Shown here: one piece after another, positions 41,753 to 50,841 of the stretch
Layout: each line of letters begins with the position of its first letter
Numbering within the stretch: the stretch's first letter is position 1
Origin: CAVSKL01 sp963728475 [NCBI: Candidatus Eiseniibacteriota bacterium]
GTDB taxonomy: Bacteria; Eisenbacteria; RBG-16-71-46; JABDJR01
Assembly: GCA_963728475.1 (NCBI GenBank)
Contig: CAVSKL010000003.1
Coordinates: forward strand, 1 to 64,000
Reading direction: 5' to 3'
Length of the DNA stretch: 64,000 nucleotides
Made by a program: the position numbers and the translations under genes
The notes under the pieces: generated by a model
Told to the model about the DNA's origin: nothing
Databases searched by the model: none
The model's input: the letters and a program-made list of their open reading frames with translations, nothing else

Positions 41753-43222
41753 ATGGTGTTGCGGCGGGGCGCGGTGGCGGGCCTGACCATCCTATTCCTG
41801 TCCGGGTGTGCCCACGGCATGACCGGGGTGGACGGGGTGGCGGGGGTGTCTCCGTCGCCGTCCCGGCCGTGGATCCCGCCCGCTCACGCCCAGGCGCCGC
41901 TCCCACCTCCCCCGGCGTCCCGGATTCCCCCGCCGCTCCTGGCCCCCGGCGCCCACTGGACCCTGGGCGACCTGGTGGACATCGGGCTCCGCAACAGCAG
42001 CCAGACCCGGGAGTCGTGGGCCGGCGCCCGGGCCGCCGCCGCCGCCCATGCCGGCGACAAGGGCGCCTGGTTTCCCGAGATCGACCTCGGCGCCAACTAC
42101 AGCCGGCAGAAGCTGGCGCCGTTCGGGGGCCGGGTCCCCACCGACCAGCGCTCCTACGGGGCCTCGGTGAACGCCAGCTGGCTCCTGTTCAATTTCGGCG
42201 GCCGCCGCGCCACCATCGACGAGTCGCGGCAGGCGCTGCTGGCCGCGGACTGGACCCACAATGCGGTCATCCAGAACGTGATCCTGGAGGTGGAGCAGGG
42301 CTATTTCGAGTACACCACCGCCCAGGCCCTGACCGAGGCCGAAGAGGCCTCGGTGAAGGAGGCCCAGGCCAACCTGGATGCCGCCCAGGCCCGCCACGAC
42401 CATGGGCTGGCCACCATCGCCGACGTGCTCCAGACCCGGACCGCCCTCGCCCAGGCCCAGCTCGCCCTGGACGGGATCCGGGGCCGGGTGGAGACCGCCC
42501 GCGGGGCGCTGGCCACCGCCATGGGCCTTCCCGCCAACACGAATTTCGACGTCGCGGTGGACGAGGGGCCTCCGCCGCTCGAGAAGACCGACTCCGAGGT
42601 CGAGGAGTACCTCGTCCGGGCCCAGGCGGAGCGGCCGGACCTGGCCTCGGCCCGGGCGCTGGCGGCCGGGGCCTCCGCCCACGTCCGGTCGGTCAAGGCC
42701 GAGGGTTACCCCCGGCTGACCGGCAGCGCGAGCGCGGGGCGCACCTGGCTCGACTCGCCCGACCGGTACTCCAACAGCTACTCGGGGACGCTCCAGCTCA
42801 CCATGCCGCTCTTCACCGGGTTCTCGCACCACTACGACGTGCGCGAGGCCGAGGCCCAGGCCGACGCCGCCACCGCGCGGTTCGAGGAACTCCGCCAGTC
42901 GGTGGTGCTCCAGGTCTGGACCAGCTACTACGACATGAAGACCGCCGAACAGCGGCTGGCCACCAGCGAGGAACTCATGAAGAGCGCCACCGAGTCCCAC
43001 GACGTGGCCACCGGACGCTACCGGGCCGGGGTGGGGAGCATCCTCGACCTCCTGGCCGCCCAGTCCGCGCTCGAGAACGCCCGCGCCACCCAGGTCCAGG
43101 CCCGCGCCGACTGGTATCTGGCCCTGGCCCAGCTCGCTCACGACACCGGCACCCTGGTTCCGTCCCGGGTCGCCGCTCCGGCCGAAGGCACCGGCACGCC
43201 GGATCAGAAAGAGAAGCCATGA
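41753..43222 (+). CDS. TolC-family outer-membrane efflux lipoprotein
   Basis: 489 residues. ATG 41753 begins a lipoprotein signal (MVLRRGAVAGLTILFLSGC, lipobox LSGC). Outer-membrane channel of the tripartite pump. The two halves each carry the outer-membrane efflux repeat: GDLVDIGLRNSSQTRESWAGARAAAAA ... LFNFGGRRATIDESRQALL and QALTEAEEASVKEAQANLDAA, LQTRTALAQAQLALDG, then LTMPLFTGFSHHYDVREAEAQADAA and TGRYRAGVGSILDLLAAQSALENARATQ. Length normal. Followed with ATGA overlap by the adaptor. Confidence 0.93.
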   Translation: MVLRRGAVAGLTILFLSGCAHGMTGVDGVAGVSPSPSRPWIPPAHAQAPLPPPPASRIPPPLLAPGAHWTLGDLVDIGLRNSSQTRESWAGARAAAAAHAGDKGAWFPEIDLGANYSRQKLAPFGGRVPTDQRSYGASVNASWLLFNFGGRRATIDESRQALLAADWTHNAVIQNVILEVEQGYFEYTTAQALTEAEEASVKEAQANLDAAQARHDHGLATIADVLQTRTALAQAQLALDGIRGRVETARGALATAMGLPANTNFDVAVDEGPPPLEKTDSEVEEYLVRAQAERPDLASARALAAGASAHVRSVKAEGYPRLTGSASAGRTWLDSPDRYSNSYSGTLQLTMPLFTGFSHHYDVREAEAQADAATARFEELRQSVVLQVWTSYYDMKTAEQRLATSEELMKSATESHDVATGRYRAGVGSILDLLAAQSALENARATQVQARADWYLALAQLAHDTGTLVPSRVAAPAEGTGTPDQKEKP

Positions 43223-44391
43223 TCGCACCTCTACCTCCCGGCGCCGCGCGCCGGCTCCCGGCTCGCTCCCTCCATCTCGCGACGGCGGCGGCACTGGCTC
43301 TCTGCCTGGCCGCCTGCTCCAAGGGCGACGCCGCCGGGGGCGGGGGAGGCCGCGGCCGTCCGCCGGTGGCGGTCACCGCCGGGCGCGCCGAACTCCGCGA
43401 TGTTCCGGTGGAACTCCGCGCGGTGGGATCGGTGGAGGCCAAGAACACCGTTTCCGTCCGGGCCCAGGTCGGGGGGGTGGTGACCCAGGTCGCCTTCCAG
43501 GAAGGCGAGGACGTGAAGCGGGGCGATCTCCTGTTCCGGATCGACCCCCGCCCCTACCGCGCCGCCCTCGCCCAGGCCGAGGCCAACCTCGCCCGCGACG
43601 CCGCCAAGGCGGTGAGCGCGCAGGCCGACGCCGAGCGCTATGGGGGCCTGGTGGACAAGGACTACGTGACCAAGCAGCAGGCCCAGGACATGACCGCCAC
43701 CGCGGCGGCGGCGGTGGCCACCCTGCGGGCGGACTCCGCCTTGGTGGAGAACGCGCGGCTGGACCTCGCCTATTGCGACATCCGCGCCCCGATTCCGGGG
43801 CGGACCGGGAGCCTCCTCATCCATGCCGGGAACGTGATCAAGGCCAACGACGCCGCCCTGGTGGTGATCAACCAGGTCACCCCCGCCCTGGTCAGCTTCT
43901 CGATCCCCGAGCGTGAGCTCCCCGGGATCCGGTCCAAGGCCAGGAACTCGGACCTCCCGGTGCAGGTCGTTCTGCCCGACAGCTCTTCCACCCTCACCGG
44001 CAAGCTGAGCTTCATCGACAACGCGGTGGACGAGACCACCGGCACCGTGCTCCTGAAGGCGACCTTCGCCAACGAGGACCGCGCGCTGTGGCCGGGGCAG
44101 TTCGTGGACGTCTCGCTCCGCCTGGGGATGGAGATGAACGCGGTGGTGGTCCCCTCGAACGCGGTCCAGTCCGGGCAGGACGGGAGCTACGTCTACGTGA
44201 TCAAGCCCGACAAGACGGTGGACCAGCGGGCGGTCAAGGTGGGGAGCCGGGTGGACGGGTATACCTTGATCGAGAACGGGGTGCAGAACGGCGAGGAGGT
44301 GGTCACCGACGGGCAGCTCCGGCTGGTGCCGGGGGCGACGGTGAGCATCAAGACCGCTCCCGCCGATACCACCGCCGGAGCCGGCGCATGA
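43219..44391 (+). CDS. RND efflux periplasmic adaptor (membrane fusion protein)
   Basis: 390 residues, ATG inside the TolC stop (ATGA). Lipoprotein signal ending LCLAACSKG (lipobox LAAC). Bridges the RND pump and TolC. Biotinyl-lipoyl-like motif: TVSVRAQVGGVVTQVAFQEGEDVKRGDLLFRIDPRPY. Helical hairpin: ALAQAEANLARDAAKAVSAQADAERYGGLV. Beta-barrel and membrane-proximal domains: DIRAPIPGRTGSLLIHAGN, PERELPGIRSKARNSDLPV, FVDVSLRL, VVVPSNAVQSGQDGSYVYV. AcrA/MdtA-like length. Its stop overlaps the pump start. Confidence 0.95.
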   Translation: MIAPLPPGAARRLPARSLHLATAAALALCLAACSKGDAAGGGGGRGRPPVAVTAGRAELRDVPVELRAVGSVEAKNTVSVRAQVGGVVTQVAFQEGEDVKRGDLLFRIDPRPYRAALAQAEANLARDAAKAVSAQADAERYGGLVDKDYVTKQQAQDMTATAAAAVATLRADSALVENARLDLAYCDIRAPIPGRTGSLLIHAGNVIKANDAALVVINQVTPALVSFSIPERELPGIRSKARNSDLPVQVVLPDSSSTLTGKLSFIDNAVDETTGTVLLKATFANEDRALWPGQFVDVSLRLGMEMNAVVVPSNAVQSGQDGSYVYVIKPDKTVDQRAVKVGSRVDGYTLIENGVQNGEEVVTDGQLRLVPGATVSIKTAPADTTAGAGA

Positions 44392-47300
44392 ACATCTCCG
44401 AGCTCTTCATCAAACGCCCGGTCATGACCACCCTGGTCATGGTCGGCATCCTGCTCTTCGGGGTGGCTGCGTACACCCGGCTTCCGGTGAGCGATCTTCC
44501 CAACGTCGACTTCCCCACCATCAACGTGGGCGCGAACCTTCCCGGCGCCAACCCCGAGACCATGGCCTCGGCGGTGGCCACCCCGCTGGAACGCCAGTTC
44601 TCCACCATCGCCGGCCTCGAGACCATGAGTTCGAGCAACAGCCAGGGAAGCACCTCGATCACCCTCCAGTTCGACCTGAACCGGGACCTGGACGCCGCCG
44701 CCCAGGACGTGCAGGCGGCCATTGCCGCCTCGCTCCGGCGGCTCCCGCCCGACATGCCCACCCCGCCCTCCTACCGCAAGGTGAACCCCGCCGCTTCGCC
44801 GATCCTCTACGTCGCCCTCACCTCGCCCACCGTGCCCCTTTACGACCTGGACGAGTATGCCGAGACCATGCTGGCGGAGAAGATCTCCACCGTGACCGGG
44901 GTGGCCCAGGTGCAGGTCTACGGTTCGCAGAAATATGCGGTGCGGGTGCAGCTCGATCCCAACCTCCTGGCCAGCCGGGGGATCGGGCTGGACGAGGTTC
45001 AGAGCGCGATCCGTAACGCCAACGTCAACCTCCCGGTGGGGACGCTCGACGGGCAGCACAAGGCGTTCACCATTCAGGCCTCGGGCCAGCTGCTCGACGC
45101 CGGCGCGTTCCGGCCGGTGGTCGTCACCTGGCGCAACGGCCACCCGGTGCGGCTGGAGGAACTCGGCAACGTCCTCAACAGCGTCGAGAACAACAAGTCG
45201 GCGGCCTGGTTCGTGAACGAGCGGGCGATGGTGCTGGCGGTGCAGCGCCAGCCCGGCACCAACACCGTGCAGGTGGCCTCGGCGGTCAAGAAGCTCCTGC
45301 CCAGCTTCCGGGACCAGCTCCCGGCCTCGGTCTCCATGAACGTGCTCTTCGACCGTTCGGAGTCCATCCGCGCCTCGGTGAACGACGTCAAGCTTACCCT
45401 GTTCATCGCCCTGGTGCTGGTGGTGCTGGTGATCTTCCTCTTCCTCAAGAACCTCTCGGCCACCGTGATCCCTTCGGTGGCGCTTCCGATGTCGCTGATC
45501 GGCACCTTCGTGGTGATGTACGTGCTGGGCTACAGCCTCGACAACCTGTCGCTCATGGCGCTCACCCTGTGCGTGGGGTTCGTGGTGGACGACGCCATCG
45601 TCATGCTCGAGAACATCGTTCGCCACATGGAGGCGGGGGAGAGACCCCTGGCGGCCGCGCTCCGCGGGTCCCGGGAGATCGGTTTCACCATCGTCTCCAT
45701 GACCCTGTCCCTGACCGCGGTGTTCATCCCGGTGCTGTTCATGGGCGGGGTGGTCGGCCGGCTCTTCCACGAGTTCGCGGTCACCATCGCCGCCGCCATC
45801 CTGATCTCGGGGTTCGTGTCGCTGACCCTGACCCCCATGCTCTGCAGCCGGTTCCTGCGTCCTTCCGCCGAGGCCAGCCACGGGAAGATCTACGCGGCCT
45901 CGGACAAGGCGTTCAACGGCCTCCTGGGCGCCTACGAACACGGCCTCGACTGGTCGCTCCGGCACCGGCGGATCACGCTCCTCTACTCGGCGGTCATCCT
46001 CGGGCTCACCGTGGTGCTGTTCAAGAACATGCCCACCGGCTTCCTCCCCAGCGAGGACACCGGGCAGCTCATCGGCTTCACCTCCGCCGCCGAGTCTATT
46101 TCCTACGACTCCATGGTCAGCCACCAGCGGCAGGTGGCGGCGGTGCTGGCCGCCGATCCCAACATCAAAGCCTTCATGTCGAGCGTGGGCGGATTTCGCG
46201 GCCGCAACCAGGGCATCGCGTTCATCCGGCTCAAGCCCCGCTCGGAGCGCAAGCTCAACCCCGAGCAGATCATCCAGGAGCTGCGGCCGAAGCTGGCCCA
46301 GATCCCCGGCATCCAGACCTTCATCCAGAACCCGCCGCCCATCCGGATCGGCGGGCGATTGAGCCAGAGCCAGTACCAGTTCACCCTTCAGAGCATCGAT
46401 ACCCAGGAGCTCTATCGGAACGCGCAGGTCCTGGAGGAGAAGATGAGGGACCTGCCGGGGCTGCAGGACGTGAACAGCGACCTGCAGATCAAGAATCCCG
46501 AGGTGGACGTGAAGATCCACCGGGACCGGGCCGCGGCCCTGGGCGTATCGGTGCAACAGATCGAGAGCACGCTCCAGAGCGCGTACTCTTCGTCCCAGGT
46601 CTCCACCATCTACGCCCCCACCAACGAGTACGCGGTGGTGATGGAGCTCCTTCCCCAGGATCAGCGGGATCCGGAGTCGCTCTCCCGGCTCTACGTGCGG
46701 AGCAGCTCCGGGAAGCTGGTTCCGCTGAGCGCGGTGGCGGATCTGAGCGAGGGGTTCGGCCCGCTCTCGGTGAACCACTCCGGGCAGCTTCCCGCGGTGA
46801 CGATCTCGTTCAACGTGGAGCCGGGAGTGGCGCTGGGGACGGTGGTGAGCGAGGTGGACAAGCTCGCTCGCAACACCCTTCCCGCCACCGTGACCACCAG
46901 CTTCCAGGGCACCGCCCAGGCGTTCCAGTCGTCGGTGAAGGGGCTGGGGATCCTGCTCATCATGGCCGTGCTCGTGATCTACCTGGTTCTGGGGATCCTC
47001 TACGAGAGCTTCATCCATCCCCTCACCATCCTTTCCGCGCTCCCCTTCGCCGGGTTCGGCGCGCTCCTCACCCTGATGATCTTCAAGACCGAACTCAGCA
47101 TCTACGCCTTCGTGGGCATCATCCTGCTGGTGGGGCTGGTCAAGAAGAACGGCATCATGATGATCGACTTCGCGCTGGACGCGCAGCGGAACGAAGGCAA
47201 GAACCCCGTCGATGCCATCCGCGAGGCCTGCCTGATCCGGTTCCGCCCGATCATGATGACCAGCCTGGCCGCGCTGGTGGGCACGCTCCCCATCGCCATC

Positions 47301-47510
47301 GGGTTCGGCGCCGGCTCCGAATCGCGCCGCCCGCTGGGTCTGGCGGTGGTGGGGGGGCTCCTGTTTTCCCAGTTCCTGACCCTGTTTGTGACCCCGGTCT
47401 TCTTCCTCTACATGGACGGGTTGCAGGCCCGGATGGGCCGGGTGCTGGCGCGGACGCGGCTCGGACGGCGGGCCCGCGGCGCCTCCGCGGCCGGCTCCGA
47501 GGCCTCGTAG
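44388..47510 (+). CDS. HAE1-family RND efflux transporter (MdtB/AcrB-like)
   Basis: 1040 residues, ATGA overlap with the adaptor. Proton-driven inner-membrane drug exporter. The start MNISELFIKRPVMTTLVM is the family N-terminus. Porter domain segments are TTINVGANLPGANPETM-type (here FPTINVGANLPGANPE) and SSNSQGSTSITLQFDL. The central transmembrane block has NLSLMALTLCVGFVVDDAIVMLENIVRHME with the proton-relay Asp pair. The C-terminal half has FVGIILLVGLVKKNGIMMIDFA and RFRPIMMTSLAALVGTLPIA. Closest in style to MdtB/MdtC. Complete pump when combined with the two upstream genes; substrate not predictable. Confidence 0.96.
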   Translation: MNISELFIKRPVMTTLVMVGILLFGVAAYTRLPVSDLPNVDFPTINVGANLPGANPETMASAVATPLERQFSTIAGLETMSSSNSQGSTSITLQFDLNRDLDAAAQDVQAAIAASLRRLPPDMPTPPSYRKVNPAASPILYVALTSPTVPLYDLDEYAETMLAEKISTVTGVAQVQVYGSQKYAVRVQLDPNLLASRGIGLDEVQSAIRNANVNLPVGTLDGQHKAFTIQASGQLLDAGAFRPVVVTWRNGHPVRLEELGNVLNSVENNKSAAWFVNERAMVLAVQRQPGTNTVQVASAVKKLLPSFRDQLPASVSMNVLFDRSESIRASVNDVKLTLFIALVLVVLVIFLFLKNLSATVIPSVALPMSLIGTFVVMYVLGYSLDNLSLMALTLCVGFVVDDAIVMLENIVRHMEAGERPLAAALRGSREIGFTIVSMTLSLTAVFIPVLFMGGVVGRLFHEFAVTIAAAILISGFVSLTLTPMLCSRFLRPSAEASHGKIYAASDKAFNGLLGAYEHGLDWSLRHRRITLLYSAVILGLTVVLFKNMPTGFLPSEDTGQLIGFTSAAESISYDSMVSHQRQVAAVLAADPNIKAFMSSVGGFRGRNQGIAFIRLKPRSERKLNPEQIIQELRPKLAQIPGIQTFIQNPPPIRIGGRLSQSQYQFTLQSIDTQELYRNAQVLEEKMRDLPGLQDVNSDLQIKNPEVDVKIHRDRAAALGVSVQQIESTLQSAYSSSQVSTIYAPTNEYAVVMELLPQDQRDPESLSRLYVRSSSGKLVPLSAVADLSEGFGPLSVNHSGQLPAVTISFNVEPGVALGTVVSEVDKLARNTLPATVTTSFQGTAQAFQSSVKGLGILLIMAVLVIYLVLGILYESFIHPLTILSALPFAGFGALLTLMIFKTELSIYAFVGIILLVGLVKKNGIMMIDFALDAQRNEGKNPVDAIREACLIRFRPIMMTSLAALVGTLPIAIGFGAGSESRRPLGLAVVGGLLFSQFLTLFVTPVFFLYMDGLQARMGRVLARTRLGRRARGASAAGSEAS

Positions 47511-47572
47511 GGGGCTCTCCGGGCGCGGGTGCGCGGCCGGGCGCGCTCCCTCCCCGGCGGCCGTGCCATCCC

Positions 47573-49804
47573 CTACCTTTCGAGCGCGTCGCTGAAGAAC
47601 CGCACCACCCTGGTATAGACCGCGGTCGCCACCGGGGGCAGGATGGTCATGTGGGTGAGGTGGGGGAGAGGCAGGAAGTCGAAGGCCTTTCCCGCCCGGA
47701 GGAGGGCGTCGGCCAGCTTCATGCTGTTCACGTAGTAGACGTTGTCGTCGTCGGTCCCGTGGATGAGCAGGAGCGGCCGCCGGAGGCCGGCGGCGTAGGT
47801 CAGGCAGCTGGTGCGCCGGTAACCCTCGGGGTTCTCCGCGGGGAGCCCCATGTGACGTTCGGTGTAGAACGTGTCGTAATCCCGCCAGTCGGTGACCGGG
47901 GAGATTGCCACCCCCGCCCGGAAGACGTCGGGGCGGCGGAGCACCGCCATCGCCGCGAAGTAGCCGCCGAAGGAGCCTCCCCAGATCCCCACCCGGCCGA
48001 GGTCCAGCTCGGGGTAGCTACCCTCCAGCTTCCGTAACACCATGGCCTGGTCGTCCAGGGGGAGGGTGATGAGGTCGTAGCGGGTGGCCCGCTCCCACGC
48101 CCGGCCGCGCCCGGGGGTGCCGCGAGCGTCGATGGTGACCACCACGAACCCCTGGTCCGCCATCCACTGGTCCAGGAAGTAGCTCGACTGCCGCGCCTGA
48201 ACCTGGCAGAACCCCGGTCCGCCGTAGACCGAGACCAGGACCGGATAGGGCTTCCCGGCCTCGAAGTCGCGCGGCCGGACCAGAGCCACGTGGAAGCCGG
48301 GATCGGGACCGGCCAGGGTCAGCTCCACCCGGGGCGGCCGCGGCGGGGCCTCGGCGGTCGAACGCAACGCGGTCGCGGAGAGACCCGACGCGCCGGCGAC
48401 CCGCCACCGGATCTCCTCGGTGAGGCTCTCGGTGCTCACCACGAACACGTCTCCGTCCCCATCCGAGGCCACCGACGCCGTCCCGCTGGTGTCGGTGAGG
48501 GCTACCGGCGGGCCGCCGGCGGGGTCGAGCGGCACCCGGTAGAGGCGCATGCGGGTGGGGTCGGTGGAGGCCTGGATCACCGCCGACCGCGCGGCGGGGA
48601 GGATCATCTCGAAGTTGCGGAAGCCCAGGGAGTCGCCGGCCAGGGTGCGGAGGAGCGCCCCGTCGGCGCCCCGGAGCTGAAGCTCGGGCCAGGGGCCTTC
48701 CCCGCTCACCCACAGGAAGCGGTCTCCGTCCGGGAGCCAGCGGGGAATGCGGGGAAAGAGATCGAGCCAGTCCGGGGAGCGCTCCACCAGGAGCGTTCTC
48801 GTGGATCCGTCGGCGGGGTCCACCGCCAGCAGCCGCTCCTCGTTCTGGGCGCGGTTCATCACCAGCACCGTGAGCGGCCCCCGATCGGGCCACTCCACCC
48901 GCGTCACGTATTCGTAGGCGGTGGTGTCCCAGCGCACCCAGGTCACCGGGCCGCCGTCCGCCCCCACCAGCCCCAGGCCGACGCGGGCGTTGCGGGTGCC
49001 GGTCCGGGGATAGGCCCAGGTCTGGGGTTCGGCGGACGGATCGAGGGGATCCCCAACGTGATAGACCTCCATCCCCGAGGTCCGGGTGCGCTGGAAGAGG
49101 ATCCGCTTCGAGTCCGGCGACCACCAGAAGCCGCGATAGCGGTCCATCTCCTCCTGGGCGGCGAACTCGGCCAGGCCGTCGGTCACGGTATCGCAAGCGC
49201 CGGTGGTGACCCGGGTCTCGCCGCCGGTGGCGAGATCGGTGACGTAGACCTCGTCCCCGCGTACGCAGGCGATTCTGGCCCCGTCCGGGGAGAACCGGGG
49301 GTCGAGGGGGGCGCCGGCCCGGCTCGCCAGCTCCCGCACCGCGCCGCTCGCCCGGTCCACGATGAAGAGGCTCCCCCCCAGCGGCACCAGCAGCCGGGTG
49401 CCGTCGGGAGAGACCCGGTAGGTGACGATGCCGCGGGCGGCCTCGCGCAGCCGCTCCCGGTGGGCCCGCTCCTCGGGGGAGAGCGCTTCCTCTGAGTTCT
49501 CGAGGATCGAACCGGCGGTCAGGAGCGCCCGCTCGCGGCCGGTGGCGGGATCGAGTTCGTATAGATCCTGCTCGCGGCTCCGGGGCCCGGAACGCAGGAA
49601 GAAGACCGCCTTGCCGCCGGGCGCGACCCGGATCCCGGCGGGGCGCCCGTAGCGGAAGTGATAGGTGGCGGCGTATTCCTCCAGGAACCCGGGGTCGCGG
49701 AGCGAAAAGCCGGGGTCGGGGGAGGCGACGCGGGCGGCCCGGGCGGCGGGTGCGCCGAGCCCGAGGACGGCCGAGGCCAGCAGGGCGATACGAACGGACT
49801 TCAT
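47573..49804 (-). CDS. S9B-family dipeptidyl peptidase IV-like serine peptidase
   Basis: 743 residues; GGAGG nine bases before the ATG. Signal peptide MKSVRIALLASAVLGLGAPAARAAR. An N-terminal DPP-IV beta-propeller (about 80-480: YRVSPDGTRLLVPLGG, GFWWSPDSKRILFQRTRTSGMEVYHV) is followed by the alpha/beta-hydrolase domain. Nucleophile Ser611 is in GIWGGSFGGYFAAM, the acid is probably Asp686 in HGTDDDNVYY, and the His is probably His718 in PHLTHM. Cleaves X-Pro or X-Ala dipeptides from peptide N-termini, in the periplasm or outside the cell. Convergent with the RND pump gene. Confidence 0.92.
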   Translation of the reverse strand: MKSVRIALLASAVLGLGAPAARAARVASPDPGFSLRDPGFLEEYAATYHFRYGRPAGIRVAPGGKAVFFLRSGPRSREQDLYELDPATGRERALLTAGSILENSEEALSPEERAHRERLREAARGIVTYRVSPDGTRLLVPLGGSLFIVDRASGAVRELASRAGAPLDPRFSPDGARIACVRGDEVYVTDLATGGETRVTTGACDTVTDGLAEFAAQEEMDRYRGFWWSPDSKRILFQRTRTSGMEVYHVGDPLDPSAEPQTWAYPRTGTRNARVGLGLVGADGGPVTWVRWDTTAYEYVTRVEWPDRGPLTVLVMNRAQNEERLLAVDPADGSTRTLLVERSPDWLDLFPRIPRWLPDGDRFLWVSGEGPWPELQLRGADGALLRTLAGDSLGFRNFEMILPAARSAVIQASTDPTRMRLYRVPLDPAGGPPVALTDTSGTASVASDGDGDVFVVSTESLTEEIRWRVAGASGLSATALRSTAEAPPRPPRVELTLAGPDPGFHVALVRPRDFEAGKPYPVLVSVYGGPGFCQVQARQSSYFLDQWMADQGFVVVTIDARGTPGRGRAWERATRYDLITLPLDDQAMVLRKLEGSYPELDLGRVGIWGGSFGGYFAAMAVLRRPDVFRAGVAISPVTDWRDYDTFYTERHMGLPAENPEGYRRTSCLTYAAGLRRPLLLIHGTDDDNVYYVNSMKLADALLRAGKAFDFLPLPHLTHMTILPPVATAVYTRVVRFFSDALER

Positions 49805-49882
49805 GGATCGCGGCCTCCGGGTTCGCGCCTGGGGAGACGAACCGGCGGCCCATTGTAGCCTCCGCCGGGCCCGGGGTCATCC

Positions 49883-50005
49883 GGGACCGTCCGGGACTGG
49901 GCTCCTTCCAGTCTGGGGCCGTCTGGGTCTGGGCTCCTCCCAGTCCGGGACCGTGCCGGTCTGGGCTCCTCCCAGTCCGGGGCCGTCCGGGTCCGCGGAT
50001 CACCC
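49883..50005. repeat. 32-bp tandem repeat, about 3.8 copies
   Basis: Units start at 49883, 49915, 49947 and 49979 (period exactly 32). Each unit is G-G-G-(A/G)-CCGT(C/G)C-GG-(G/T)... CTGGGCTCCT(C/T)CCAG. Within each unit CTGGG and CCCAG can pair, giving a row of small hairpins. It lies in the 320-bp divergent gap between the S9 peptidase and the PagL-like gene; no gene is seen there. Confidence 0.75.
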
Positions 50006-50124
50006 CAGGGCCGGGGCCTGGGCGGCGCTCGGGGGATGAGGGTTCCTCCGGGGTTGGCCCCCCGGGAGGGATGCGGTAACTTCCCTCGCGTTCGCCGCCG
50101 GAAACTCACCGGGAAGGAGCCGCG

Positions 50125-50757
50125 TTGAACCGAAGGGCGCGAGAACGAAGGGCCTGGCCGCGGTATCGCTTCGCGGTCGCGCTGGCCGCCGTGGCGGCGA
50201 TGCTCCCGCTCGCGGCCGCCCCCGGCCCCGCCACCGCCGGGCTCGAACTCGGGTTCGAGGGCGGGGTGGCCCAGTCCCAGGACCGGAACCACGACTTCAG
50301 GGAATACAGCCTCCTGATGGCCGCCGACCTCCCGTGGACCCGCGCCGCCTTCCCCGGCTGGAGCGCGGCGGCGTCGGTGGTGGGAAACGTGGGCATCCTG
50401 AACGGCTGGGGGAGCGATGCCGGCTTCGTCTCGGTGGGACCCGCGCTCGCCCTGGGTCGCCCCGACGCCGGCTTCAGCCTCCATCTCTCCAGCGGCCCCG
50501 CGCTCATGACCCGGGACCGCTTCGGCGGGGCCGACTTCGGCATGAGGCTCCAGTTCATGACCCGCGCCGGGTTCAGCTACCGGGTGGGCCGCGAGGTGGA
50601 GCTGGGGTACGCCTTCCAGCACATGTCCAACGGCAACCTGGCTCGCTCGAACCCCGGCCTGGACATGCACCTCTTCGAGCTGGGGGTCCGGTGGGCGGCG
50701 GGACCTCGGCCCGGGCCGCGTCCGCCCGAGGTGTCCCCGGCGCGCCCGCGCCCGTAA
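50125..50757 (+). CDS. pagL: PagL-like lipid A 3-O-deacylase (acyloxyacyl hydrolase)
   Basis: 210 residues from TTG at 50125 with AAGGAG six bases upstream. Signal peptide MNRRARERRAWPRYRFAVALAAVAAMLPLAAAPGPATA. An outer-membrane beta-barrel pattern follows (alternating strands: GLELGFEGGVAQSQ, SLLMAADLPW, GFSLHLSSGPALM, DFGMRLQFMTRAGFSYRVGREVELGYA). The PagL signature HxSN is present as His166 and Ser168 in FQHMSNGNLARSNPGLD; the family Glu is probably in LFELGV. Removes the 3-O acyl chain of lipid A, so the cell likely makes LPS. The last 20 residues are Pro/Arg-rich. Confidence 0.85.
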   Translation: MNRRARERRAWPRYRFAVALAAVAAMLPLAAAPGPATAGLELGFEGGVAQSQDRNHDFREYSLLMAADLPWTRAAFPGWSAAASVVGNVGILNGWGSDAGFVSVGPALALGRPDAGFSLHLSSGPALMTRDRFGGADFGMRLQFMTRAGFSYRVGREVELGYAFQHMSNGNLARSNPGLDMHLFELGVRWAAGPRPGPRPPEVSPARPRP

Positions 50758-50772
50758 CCGGCCCCGCGGCTC

Positions 50773-50801
50773 ACGACAGCCGGACCGGTTTGCGCTACCA
50801 T
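50773..50801 (+). promoter_or_regulatory. Possible promoter of the aldolase gene
   Basis: ACGACA (50773-50778), 17-bp spacer, TACCAT (50796-50801), each 4/6 to consensus, 41 bp before the start at 50842. Confidence 0.35.
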
Positions 50802-50841
50802 GAATGCCCGACTCATGCGGTTCGGGAAAGGAGGCCAGGGC

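Noticed and set aside
44193-47018. Long minus-strand frame of 941 codons opposite the RND pump
   Set aside because: His/Gly/Arg-rich shadow translation. The plus-strand frame has the complete RND motifs.
49883-50005. Possible CRISPR array from the 32-bp repeats
   Set aside because: The repeats are contiguous with no unique spacers, and no cas gene is nearby. The same applies to the 51-bp repeats at 52995-53150 and the 128-bp repeats at 21452-21775.
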